Assembly (NCBI GenBank): GCA_950295325.1
Contig: OX485805.1
Span: 8,680,501 to 8,744,500, forward strand
Length of the DNA: 64,000 nt
Reading direction: 5' to 3'
Origin: Polytrichum commune
Lineage: Eukaryota; Streptophyta; Polytrichopsida; Polytrichales; Polytrichaceae
Shown: piece by piece, positions 47,925 to 58,718 of the stretch
How positions within the stretch are numbered: the first letter of the stretch is position 1
How the letters are laid out: each line of letters starts with the position of its first letter
The notes under the pieces: generated by a model
What the model was told of the DNA's origin: nothing
Database searches by the model: none
The model's input: the letters and a program-made list of their open reading frames with translations, nothing else
Made by a program: the position numbers and the translations under genes

Positions 47925-48660
47925 GAACCTCTAAAAAACTTAGAAAGTTGGCTATATGAACTAGTTGGTTGACTGAAATGTGGCCTTAATGTGGCATTCA
48001 ATTATGCTCAAAATATTGATTTTGTGGCTAACTGAGTAAGGAACTGAGTTTTATGTGACCTTGGTTATGTCTTTCATGAGGCTCAAAGTTTCAATTTTGT
48101 GGCTAACTGAGTAAGGGGCAGCCTGAAATGTGGCAGTAGTTAGTTCTTGGGAATCCAAATTTCTGGCCATATTGTTGAGGGGTGCATGTTTGTGAGTTCT
48201 CAGGTTGGGCCTAAAGGGCATTGTCGGATCCGACAAAGCATCCGCGACCAACTTCACAACCTCTAATAACTTTGAAATTTGTCAATATGAACTAGTGGGT
48301 TGACTGAAATGTGGCCTTAATGTGGCCTTCAGTAACGGTCAAATTGTTGATTTTGTGGCTAACTGTGTAAGGGGCTGACTGTAATGTGGCCTTAGTTAGT
48401 TCTTGAATTAGGCTCACAGTTTTGATTTCTGGCTATCTGAGTTAGGGGCTGACTTTGATGTGGCCTTGGTTAGGTTTTTAATGATGCTCAAAGTTTTGAT
48501 TTTGTGGCTAACTGAGTAAGGGGCAGCCTGAAATGTGGCCTTAGTTAGGTCTTTATAATCCAAATTTCTGTGCATATGGTTGAGGGGTGGATGTTTGTGA
48601 GGTCTCAGGTTAGGCCTATAGGGCATTGTCGGATCCGACAAAGCATCCAAGACCAAGTTG
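47925..48660. repeat. Satellite block duplicated at 53290-55010
   Basis: About 730 bp are nearly identical to 53290-53416 plus 54390-55006, including the rare text ctgagtaaggaactgagttttatgtgacc. The second copy is split by the solo LTR 53417-54389, so the block duplication predates that insertion. Confidence 0.75.
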
Positions 48661-49818
48661 AGAACCTCTAAAAACTTAGAAAGTTGGCTTAGTGTGGCCT
48701 TGAATGAGGTCTGAAAAATTCATTTTGTGGCTAACTCCATAAGTGAATTGACTTTAATGTGGCCTTAGTTAGGTCTTTATAATCCAAATTTCTGGCCATA
48801 TGGTTGAGGGGTGCATGTTTGTGAGGTCTCAGGTAAGGCCTATAGGGCATTGTCGGATCCGACAAAGCATCCAAGACCAAGTTGAGAACCTCTAAAAACT
48901 TGGAAATTTGGCTATATGAACTAGGGGGTTGACTTAAATGTAGCCTTAGTGTGTCAATTACTTAGGTCTGAAATGTTGATTTTGTGGCTAATTGAGTAAG
49001 GGGGCTGACTTTAATGTGGCCTTAGTTAGGTCTTTATAATCCAAATTTCTGGCCCTATAGTTGATGGGTGCATGTTTGTGAGGTCTCGGGTTACGCCTAA
49101 TGGGCATTGTCGGATCCGGCAAGGCATAAGAGACCAAGTTGAGAACCTCTATAAAGTTAGAAAATGGCTATATGAACTAGTGGGTTCACTTAAATGTGGC
49201 CTGAATGTGGTCTGGAATAAGGATCAGAATATTGATTTTGTGGCTAACTGAGTAAGGTGGCTGACTTGAATGTGGTTTTAGTTATGTACTAAGTTTTCAA
49301 ATTTCTGGCCATATTGTTGAGGGTGCATGTTTGTTAAGTCTCAGCTTAGGCCTAAATGGTATTGTCGGATCCGACAAAGCATCCAAGACCAATTTGAAAA
49401 CCTCTTAAAACTTAGAAATTTGGCTATATGAACTAGGGGGCGTCTGAGATGAGGCATTAGAGTGTCCTAAGTGAGGCTCAAAATGTTGAGTTCGTGGCTA
49501 ACTCTATAAGTGGGCTGACTGAAATGTGGGCATAGTTAGGTACTAACTATTCAAATTTCTGGCCATATGGTATAGTTGTCCATGTTTGTTTGGTCTTAGG
49601 TTAGGCTTTAAGGGCTATGTCGGATCCGACATTGCCTCCGAAACAACTTTAAGAACCTCTAAAAGCGTAGAATTTTGGCTATCTGAACTAGGGGGTTGAC
49701 TGTACTGTGGCGTGAATGAGGTTTGGATTTTTAGGATTTTGGGGGGTTGATTGTAATGTGGCCTTAGTTGGGTTCATTTGAATGCTCCTCATTTTTTCAA
49801 TAAATTGGTTGTCCGCAG

Positions 49819-51857
49819 ATCGTTGAGATGGATGCCGATCGTGAGTCTGTGGATGTTGGGGGTCGTATTGGCGCTGGGTCATCCCTTAGTGTTGAGGAGC
49901 ATAGGGAGCAAGGGTCTCCCTTGTCATGTGATCAAAATACTGGGCTTACACCAGGTAGTAGCGAGGCGCCGACACCCGGGATGCCACTCTGCGGCTCACC
50001 TGCAGATTCGGATGTGGGTGTTCGTGCAATGGAATATCGAATTCGCCACAATTTAAAGAAAGATAGTTTTTCAGTTGTTGAGGGCATGAGAATCCTACCG
50101 GTGGAAAAGTCCTCCATGAGAATCCCCCTGTGCAGGTTGATTCACATGCCATTGGTTCGCCCAACCCTCCGCAGCGACGTTACAAAGTTCATGTCGGCAT
50201 TTCAATTTGGATACCGAGCTGGGTCAGCCACCTTTTATGTGTCTACTACAAATGAGTCCGGAGATAATCGATTCATTTCAGCGAAAGATAGGCGTGAATG
50301 GGGAGACCTATGGAATGCAGAAAATGATAAGTTTGAGTCTCTTTTGCGCAAAGATAAGGACTTGATGAGCCTCAGTGGATGTATGTTCTTTGTGTATGAT
50401 GGTAACCATCGTTTGTTAGCCTGGAAGGAGTGTATTGAAACAGATCACAAGGACGATGCACTCTGGTACGAGAAGCATGGTTGCCCAGAATGTGTCATCT
50501 TGGACACAACGGGTGGGCGTGGGGACGTCCTTAACGCAATGCACGACATCAATAAGTAAGTATGATCATTTTTCATATCGTTGTTTCCTTCATTTTTTTA
50601 TTTGCATTTAATGACATTTGTCTCTACCGCAACAGGGCTAACCAGACCGTGCACGTTAAAACTAGCCTCGTACACACTCTACACCGCATTCAAAAATACG
50701 GTTCGTATGATCTTAGCTACTACCAGCCCTTATTGACCGAGGAGCAATTCCAAGCGTGCAAGAGCAGAGGCCCCAAGAGCCCTTGGTACCCGCTGACCCA
50801 GGATCTTATGGTGTCCTCCATTTTCAATGTAAGTCACTCCAAATTTCTCAACCCTCTACTTCGCATTCATTACTCTTAGTCGTGATCTAACAATTTAGAA
50901 TATATTTTCAGCAAGAGATAGCCGATGCGGTAGATGAGGCTACCCAAATATACAAGGAGGAAGTGCCTCCAGATGAGCAGTCGGGGAACGGGTTGGGTGA
51001 AGTATTGGACGCTGTGATAAAGAAGACGACTAAGGAACTTGGACACAAGTTCAACAAGCAACAATCAATCGCAAACCCGGCCCTTGGAAAAGACTTCCTG
51101 GAGGAGGTTATTTCCTTCTCACCAACCTTCGGAATTATACCTTCGGTATTGCTCGCATTCATTTCAGCACTTTCTCGTAAATTCATGATTAAATTTACTC
51201 CGCCTTCTTTTTTGATGACATTTGTTTCAGGTTACTAGGCATTATAGCGCCCACCATTCTAAGAAGATTGAGATGACATTGGAGAAATTGCAACTCATTG
51301 CCACAGCTGCTGTGGAGCCAGAGTATAAAGTCCGTTGGCTAAAGTGGTGGAATAGTGGAAATTTCAATCGTGAAGCTATCCGGTTCCCCAAAAGTCCTGC
51401 AAGCGAGGACACCTTGAAACCTTGGCTCAATAAAGCAGCGTTCTGGGCAGGGGTACATCTATCCTCCTTATCCTTACTTACCAATCAACTCTTCATTCTA
51501 TGCCGATTCTTATCTTGGCCTTGAATTTATCCACAGCTTGAGGATGCAGTGGTCAAGGAGTTACCTGATATACTTGACGCATTGGGTGGGCTTGACGGAG
51601 ATGTCGAAGTTGATTCATTGCCTGACTACTTGGAGAAGTGGCGGATCTGCCTTTGGGATAAGGTGTTCATAGGTCACTTTTCAGGTTCAGATATCTACGG
51701 AAAGGGAACGTGGTGGAAGGATGTCAAAGGCTCTGACAACATTGTCAAGCGTTTAATTTTTCGGTACGTTAGTTGAGACATCATTTGTTCTCCTCATTTA
51801 TTTAAAACCATTTAATCTATCCCTTTTAGAGCTCGTCGTGAGCTAGTTGGCGACTAA
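49819..51857 (+). pseudogene. ParB-like gene fragment (exons 2-6 and start of 7), truncated at both ends
   Basis: Exons 49819-50555, 50636-50828, 50912-51106, 51231-51452, 51537-51763 and 51830-51857, with introns of 66-124 bp. ATG 49828 would give 530 aa. Intron positions and phases (2,0,0,0,2) equal those of exons 2-6 of the gene at 8880-13080. Shared motifs: IPLCRL..MPLVRP, FFVYDGNHRLLAW, and WKDV/W..LWDK. It reads openly, with Trp at the codon that is TAG in the other copy. Homology starts in the tail of intron 1 (acceptor 49817-49818) and stops after RRELV. The satellite resumes at once with gatgtagcttatttaggtac. The methyltransferase half is absent. It may still be expressed as a ParB-only protein, but I think it is a captured fragment. 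Confidence 0.72.
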
Positions 51858-53416
51858 GATGTAGCTTATTTAGGTACTAAGTATATAAATTTCTGTCCAT
51901 ATGGTTGAGGGGTGCATGTTTGTGAGGTCTCAGGTTGGGCCTAAAGGGCATTGTCGGATCCGATAAACCATCCGAAACCAACTTCAGAACCTATAAAAAC
52001 TTGGAAATTTGGCTATATGAATTAGTGGGTTGACTTACATGTAGCCTTAGTGTGGCCATTAATGAGGTCTGCAATATTGATTTTGTGGCTAACTGAGTAA
52101 AGGGCAGCCTGAAATGTGGCAGTAGTTAGTTCTTGGGAATCCAAAATTCTTGCCTTATTGTTGAGGGGTGCATGTTTGTGAGGTCTCAGGTTGGGCCTAA
52201 AGGGCATTGTCGGATCCGACAAAGCATAAGAGACAAAGTTGAGAACCTCTAAAAACTTAGAAAATGGCTATATGAACTAGTGGGTTCACTTAATTATGGC
52301 CTTAATGTGGTCTTGAATGAGTCTCAGAATATTGATTTTGTGGCTAACTGAGTAAGGGGCTGACTTTGATGTGGCTTAGTTAGGTCTTCAATGAGGCTCA
52401 AAGTGTTGATTTTGTGGCTAACTGAGGAAGGGGGCTGACTGAAATGAGGCATTAGTTAGTTCTTAGGGATTCAAATTTCTGGCCATATGATTGAGGGGTG
52501 CATGTTTGTGAGGTCTCAGGTAAGGCCTAAAGGGCATTGTCGGATCCGACAAAGCATCCAAGACCAAGTTGAGAACCTCTAAAAACTTAGAAATTTGGCT
52601 ATATGAACTAGGGGGTTGACTTAAATGTAGCCTTAGTGTGGCCATTAATGAGGTCTGAAATGTTTAATTTGTGGCTAACTGATGAAGGGGGCTGACTTTA
52701 ATGTGGCCTTAGTGTGGTCTTTATAATCCAAATTTCTGGCCATATAGTTGAGGGGTGCATGTTTGTGAGGTCTCAGGTAAGGCCTAAAGGTCATTGTCGG
52801 ATCCGACAATGCATCTAAGACCAAGTTGAGAACCTCTAATGTAGCTTTAGTATGGCCATTAATGAGGTCTGAAATTGTTGAATTTTTGGCTAACTGAGCA
52901 AGGGGCTGACTTTAATGTGGCCTTGGTTAGATCTTATGGATTCAAATTTCTGGCCATATTGTTGAGGGGTGCATGTTTGTGAGGTCTCAGGTTGGGCCTA
53001 AAGGGCATTGTCGGATCCGACAAAGCATAAGAGATAAAGTTGAGAACCTCTTAAAACTTAGAAATTTGTTTATATGAATTAGTGGGTTGACTTAAATGTA
53101 GCCTTAGTGTGGCCATTAATGAGGTCTGAAATGTTGATTTTGTGGTTACTTGATTAAGGGGGCTAACTAAAATGTGGCCTTAGTTATGTACTAAGTATTT
53201 AATTTTCTGGCCATATGGTTGAGGGGTGCATGTTTGTGAGGTCTCAGGTTAGGCCTAAAGGGCATTGTCGGATCCGACAATGCATCCAAGACCAAGTTGA
53301 GAACCTCTAAAAAACTTAGAAAGTTGGCTATATGAACTAGTTGGTTGACTGAAATGTGGCCTTAATGTGGCATTCAATTATGCTCAAAATATTGATTTTG
53401 TGGCTAACTGAGTAAG

Positions 53417-54389
53417 TGTCGCGCACCTCTCCATGAGGAGTGCCCGAAACACCATGGGCACAAGGGGGACCCCGGAGTGACACCCGGGACTTGTGGCGCC
53501 ATTGGTGAGAGGGCCCAAGTGATCCTAGTGTGGGTGAGGGCCCCGGGCGTTGGGAACGCCTCCCACCCACGGAGACTAGGAGGCATGAGGGTAAGGCCAT
53601 GAGCTATGCGTAGCTCATGGCGTGGTGATTCTAGAATGCTCAAGATCACCTCAATCGGAGGTGTGAGCTAGGAGTTATGGCCATTTGAGTGGGGTGCTGT
53701 CCCGGGACAGCGCCCTGGTACAGCAGTGCCTGGGAGGGATTCCCGGGACTGCCAAGGTTCAAACAGGCATAACTTCCTCAAGACTTGCTCGAATGGAGCA
53801 AGTGAGGAGTCCATCGGCATCTACGTGAAGCGTTCATGAGGATGGAGTGGTTGGTTGTTATGATCAGACATCATACAAGGAAGTTATGATGGTCTGAAGC
53901 TGCTGGGGGGGTTCTAGGCCCAGCAGCTAAAGGAAAATGTCCACTTGGCCCCAACTCTTGGTAGGGAGACAAGAGGTTGGTTGACGGTGGGGTAGGGGCC
54001 CCGTGTGAAGTCCTAGAGGCTTATATGGGTGAGGTGGTGTGGCCTCACCCACCCGAGGCCGAACGGCAAGGCCTCCATGGGCTTTGGCCTATTGTGAGGC
54101 CATAGTTGCCTAGTATGCTTCGGGTTGTTGTAGTGTTGCTCCGGCAACGCGATGATCAACATAGGATTGGACTTCCATGGATGGAAGTCCACATTGGGGA
54201 AATGGGTTACCGATTAAGGGGTGAATCCCGAAAGCAAAGTAGGAGGGTTGGTTCCCTCTTATGAACTATTGGTCCGGGGTAAGAGGAGCTATCCATTAGC
54301 ATGGCGGAATGCGAATAGTTAGCGCTCGTAACCTTTGCTAGAAACAAAAATTGGCAAGATTGTTAAGGGACCTAGCAAGGGTTGCGACA
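53417..54389 (+). repeat. Solo LTR of the TGTCGC family
   Basis: 973 bp, TGTCGCGCACC to GGGTTGCGACA, flanked by GTAAG (53412-53416 and 54390-54394). It is very close to the LTRs of copy 2 and shares gttcatgagg with the 3' LTR. Confidence 0.93.
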
Positions 54390-55006
54390 GTAAGGAACTG
54401 AGTTTTATGTGACCTTGGTTATGTCTTTCATGAGGCTCAAAGTTTCAATTTTGTGGCTAACTGAGTAAGGGGCAGCCTGAAATGTGGCAGTAGTTAGTTC
54501 TTGGGAATCCAAATTTCTGGCCATATTGTTGAGGGGTGCATGTTTGTGAGTTCTCAGGTTGGGCCTAAAGGGCATTGTCGGATCCGACAAAGCATCCGCG
54601 ACCAACTTCACAACCTCTAATAACTTTGAAATTTGTCAATATGAACTAGTGGGTTGACTGAAATGTGGCCTTAATGTGGCCTTCAGTAACGGTCAAATTT
54701 TTGATTTTGTGGCTAACTGTGTAAGGGGCTGACTGAAATGTGGCCTTAGTTAGTTCTTGAATTAGGCTCACAGTTTTGATTTCTGGCTATCTGAGTTAGG
54801 GGCTGACTTTGATGTGGCCTTGGTTAGGTCTTTAATGATGCTCAAAGTTTTGATTTTGTGGCTAACTGAGTAAGGGGCAGCCTGAAATGTGGCCTTAGTT
54901 AGGTCTTTATAATCCAAATTTCTGTGCATATGGTTGAGGGGTGGATGTTTGTGAGGTCTCAGGTTAGGCCTAAAGGGCATTGTCGGATCCGACAAAGCAT
55001 CCAAGA

Positions 55007-56899
55007 TGTGAGGCCAAACCCCCCACCCTTAAGCGTCCGTAGTCCGAGTAGTGGGTTTGGGCTCACATTCCTCCGCGGTATTGGATTTGGACTTGGATGA
55101 GTCCATAGTGCAAGGTTCACCCTTCAAGTGGTCTTGGATTTAACTTTGGTCTTTGCTTCCTTTGTCTTGCCATCGCGAGAGTGCTCCACATTCTCCATTA
55201 AGTTGTGCACGTGGTTTATTTTTAAAGAGAGGATGCAAGTGTTAAAAAAAACACTATTCTCTATAGTCAATCTCAAATACATTTACTTGTGAAAGCCACA
55301 CATAACACTAACTAGCATAATGTAACTAACTACTTGTCTATGAGCTAATTAGGTAGGCTATCTACTAAGCTCCTTCATGAACCCATCTCTTTACTTTCTA
55401 ATTACATAAACCTAGCTCCTTCATAAACCCAGCTCCTTCATAAACCCAGCTTCTTAGCTTCTAACTAAACAAACCCAGCTCCTTCATAAACCCAGCTCCT
55501 TCATGAACCCAGCTCCTTAGCTTCTAACTAAACAAACCCAGCTCCTTCATAAACCCAGCTCCTTCATGAACCCAGCTCCTTAGCTTCTAACTAAACAAAC
55601 CCAGGTCCTTCATAAACCCAGCTCTTTACTTTCTAACTAAACAAACCCAGCTCCTTCATAAACCCAGCTCCTTCATGAACCCACAACTTTGTAGTTGTAA
55701 TCCCCAACTACCTCACTAATTATTCAAGCCCTTAACTAATCTTCCTACCTAATTTCCCTAATTCTACTAACAACCCCTTTCTAATCACACAATTCTTCTC
55801 TAATCCTAAAATCCTAAAATCCTAGAGAGGAGAGGGGGAGAGAGAATTTCCTAACTTCACTAAGACTAACTAATCCACACAAGTATATTTTTGCACTCAT
55901 TACAACATCAAGTGCTCAACTCTTAAACATGGAACTTGCAACCACGTGTATTCAAAACATGAACTTAAAGTACCACAAATTGGAATCATGAATTAACTTT
56001 AAAATCCTTCACGTCAACACTAATTCTACCAAGAGGTCAAGCCCTCTTCAAGGCTAACAAGCCTTGGCTCTCAAACTAAAAACTAAGCACACACATGTGC
56101 TCCAATATGGCTTCCCACACCCACACTTATAACTCGTGGGGTGCCTTGGAGCACAAAGGAAAGAGAGGATGAGTGAGGGAAGAATGAGGGATTATATAGT
56201 AAGCTTGAGGGGGTGAGCACCCTCAAGGCTCACGATAAGCCCTTGAGATTTCCTCCTACTTAGTAGGCGCCAATCCTATCTTCTAAGCCTCCCTCCCTCA
56301 AATGATCAACAAGGATCCTAATTCGAACATTTAACTAGCCTTGGCTTTCTACCTACCACACTTTACCAAACTTGGGATGCTTCAACCCAAACTTAGCCTC
56401 CTTCGCTTTCCGCCGCCATAACTTTCTCCCCTTACTTTCCCAAATCGTCGCTCACCACTTAATTCAAACCACGATGCTTAACTCGTGATTTGATTGGTGC
56501 TTTGAGAATTTGCTTATCCTCCACCTTGCATTCTTCCTTGGGCCTTCCCCATTAAGTGGCCATGATGAGGTGGTCCACTTGTGCGCTCCATGTGATCCTC
56601 CATTCATCCCAATTCGAATGCACTTGCCTCTTGAGTCACTTTGGTTGTCTCCATCCATTTGTACTAGCCTACTCACTAACTACTCAATCCAAGTTCTCCT
56701 TACCTATCCTCATTCACTCAAATCCTTCCGAAGGTAAAAACACAATAACAACTCACATCCTAGCCTCTTACAACATGGTACTTCTAAGACTAACATTTCA
56801 CTCTTTTTATATTTTTGTGAAGTAACATGCTACTTCAAAGTGCATCAACTAACGTTTCAAGGGTCTAAGACTAAATGTGGGCACCCTTTTGGGCTCACA
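55007..56899. repeat. Solo LTR, 1.9-kb family
   Basis: A 1893-bp insertion begins TGTGAGGCC and ends GGGCTCACA. It is flanked by CAAGA (55002-55006 and 56900-56904), and removing it restores catccaagaccaagttgag. It contains a short tandem repeat of cccagctccttcataaa/catgaa (about 55420-55685). No gene. Confidence 0.85.
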
Positions 56900-57989
56900 C
56901 AAGACCAAGTTGAGAACCTCTAAAAACTTAGAAAGTTGGCTTAGTGTGGCCTTGAATGAGGTCTGAAAATTTGATTTTGTGGCTAACTCCATAAGTGAGT
57001 TGACTTATATGTGGGCTAAGTTAGGTCCTAAGTATTCAAATTTCTGGCCACATGGTTGAGGGGTGCATGTTTGTGAGGTTTCAGGTAAGGCCTAAAGGGC
57101 ATTGTCGGATCCGATAAAGCATCCGAGACCAACTTCAGAACCTTTAGAAACTTAGAAATTTGGCTATATTAACTCGTGGGTTGACTGAAATGTGGCCTTA
57201 TTTGGTTCTTGAATTAGGCTCACAATGTTGATTTTGTGGCTATCTGTGTTAGGGGCTGTTTGAAATGTGGCCTTAGTTAGGCCTTCAATTAGGCTCCAAG
57301 TGTTGATTCTGTGGCTAACTAAGTAAGGTGCTGACTGTAATGTTGCTTTAGTTAGTTCTTGAATTAGGCTCACAGTGTTGATTTTGTGGCTATCTGAATA
57401 AGGGGCTGACTGAAATGTGGCCTTAGTTAGGTGTTCTATGAGGCTCAAAGTTTTGATTTTGTGTCTACCTGAGTAAGGGGCAGACTGAAATGAGGCATTA
57501 GTTAGTTCTTAGGGATTCAAATTTCTGGCCATATGGTTGAGGGGTGCATGTTTGTGAGGTCTTAGGTTGGGCCTACAGGGCATTGTCGGATCCAATAAAC
57601 CATCCGAGACCAACTTCAGAACCTATAAAAACTTGGAAATTTGGCTATATTAACTAGTGTGTTGACTGAAATGTGGCCTTCATGTGGCCTTTAGGTAGGC
57701 TCAAATTGTTGATTTTGTGGCTTACTGAGTAACGGGGCAGAATGAAATGTGGCTTACTTAAGTACTAAGTATTTAAATTTCTGGCCATATCATTTAGAGG
57801 TCCTAGTTTGCGAGGTCTGAGTGAGGTGTGAGGGAGGGAAGCTATCTTATGAGCGATGAGCAGTGAGCGGTGAGCGGTGAGCAGTAACACATGAGCAATG
57901 AGCAGTAACATATGAGCAATGATTCCAAACTTAGTAAAGACACACGGGTTTAGGGTACACAACCAAAATTTTGACAAATTAATTGCATA

Positions 57990-58300
57990 TTTTCAATTGT
58001 AAATTGCCAATATTTTAAATGAAGCACAAGTGAAAGGGCCCTATTTCCATGGATCATTTAAAACACTTTCAATTCATTGTTGATTTTTATTATAATAATC
58101 CAAACCAATACATGTCATTTATTGACATCCTTATACATGTAGTTACAACCAACACTTGCACAACTACTCACATTCCACAACACCAGCAAGTTCAAGTAGG
58201 TGCATAACCTCATTATACGTACATGTAGGTGCCATAATTGTGAGCCACTCAAACTGCTCACGGGTTGAATTAAGGCCCAGAATCTACAAATGAAAGGAAA
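57990..58300 (-). pseudogene. Duplicated relic of the transposase 3' end
   Basis: The stretch gatttttattataataatccaaaccaa...acaccagcaagttcaagtaggtgcataacctc resembles 58630-58800, the last codons and 3' flank of the transposase at 58719. It is a diverged partial tandem copy. No open frame remains. Confidence 0.6.
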
Positions 58301-58344
58301 TTAGATATTAGAAATAGTCAATATGTAGGTAACTACTAGGTTTT

Positions 58345-58550
58345 GAGACATCCGCATGTGGATGCGAGTTGTGTAAGAGACTGGTATTAGGTCTGTATCA
58401 ACCCGGGTTCGAATCCGGTTGGTTACATTGACTGGTGCTATCCCAAATTGAGCTAGTGATAAAGTAGGAATAATCTATAGGCGGATACCAAGAAGACGTT
58501 ACTACGCGGATGTACGTAGAATCTTCTCAATTATTTTTTATTTTTAGAAA
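58345..58550 (+). repeat. Possible tRNA-derived SINE
   Basis: GGTTCGAATCC at about 58408 matches the pol III B box. About 45 bp upstream, gagttgtgtaagagactgg weakly resembles an A box. The 3' part is AT-rich (ttattttttattttt, 58530-58545). A complete tRNA cloverleaf could not be drawn. Confidence 0.4.
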
Positions 58551-58718
58551 CTTGTTATTATTTATCCATGTCAATCAATCAAACCGCTCACGGTTGGGTC
58601 GTACTGAATCATTTGAAATACTTCCAGCCCATTGCTGATTTTTATTATAAAAATCCAAACCAAAACATGTCATATTTTGACATTCAAATATATGGTACTT
58701 AATAGACCATTTGCAATA

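Larger units (their letters stand above)
40856..57831. repeat. 17-kb degenerate satellite with GCATTGTCGGA palindromes
   Basis: Units of about 210-330 bp repeat motifs such as ggccttagttaggtctt, ttgattttgtggctaactgagtaagg, ttcaaatttctggccatatggttgaggggtgcatgtttgtgaggtctcagg and gagaacctctaaaaacttag. Each unit carries a 22-bp near-palindrome, GCATTGTCGGA followed by TCCGACAAAGC (one mismatched pair), core TCGGATCCGA. About 34 copies are found (for example 40987, 41305, 45100, 47453, 48845, 52537, 57105), some mutated. Three solo LTRs and a ParB-family gene fragment interrupt it. Short minus-strand frames inside it are repeat by-products. Confidence 0.88.

Noticed and set aside
45355-57448. Many 60-94 codon minus-strand frames containing DALSDPTMP
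   Set aside because: They are the reverse strand of the satellite palindrome unit (the text around TCGGATCCGA).
58345-58470. A functional tRNA gene around GGTTCGAATCC
   Set aside because: No acceptor stem or anticodon arm of the right length can be paired. A SINE fragment fits better.
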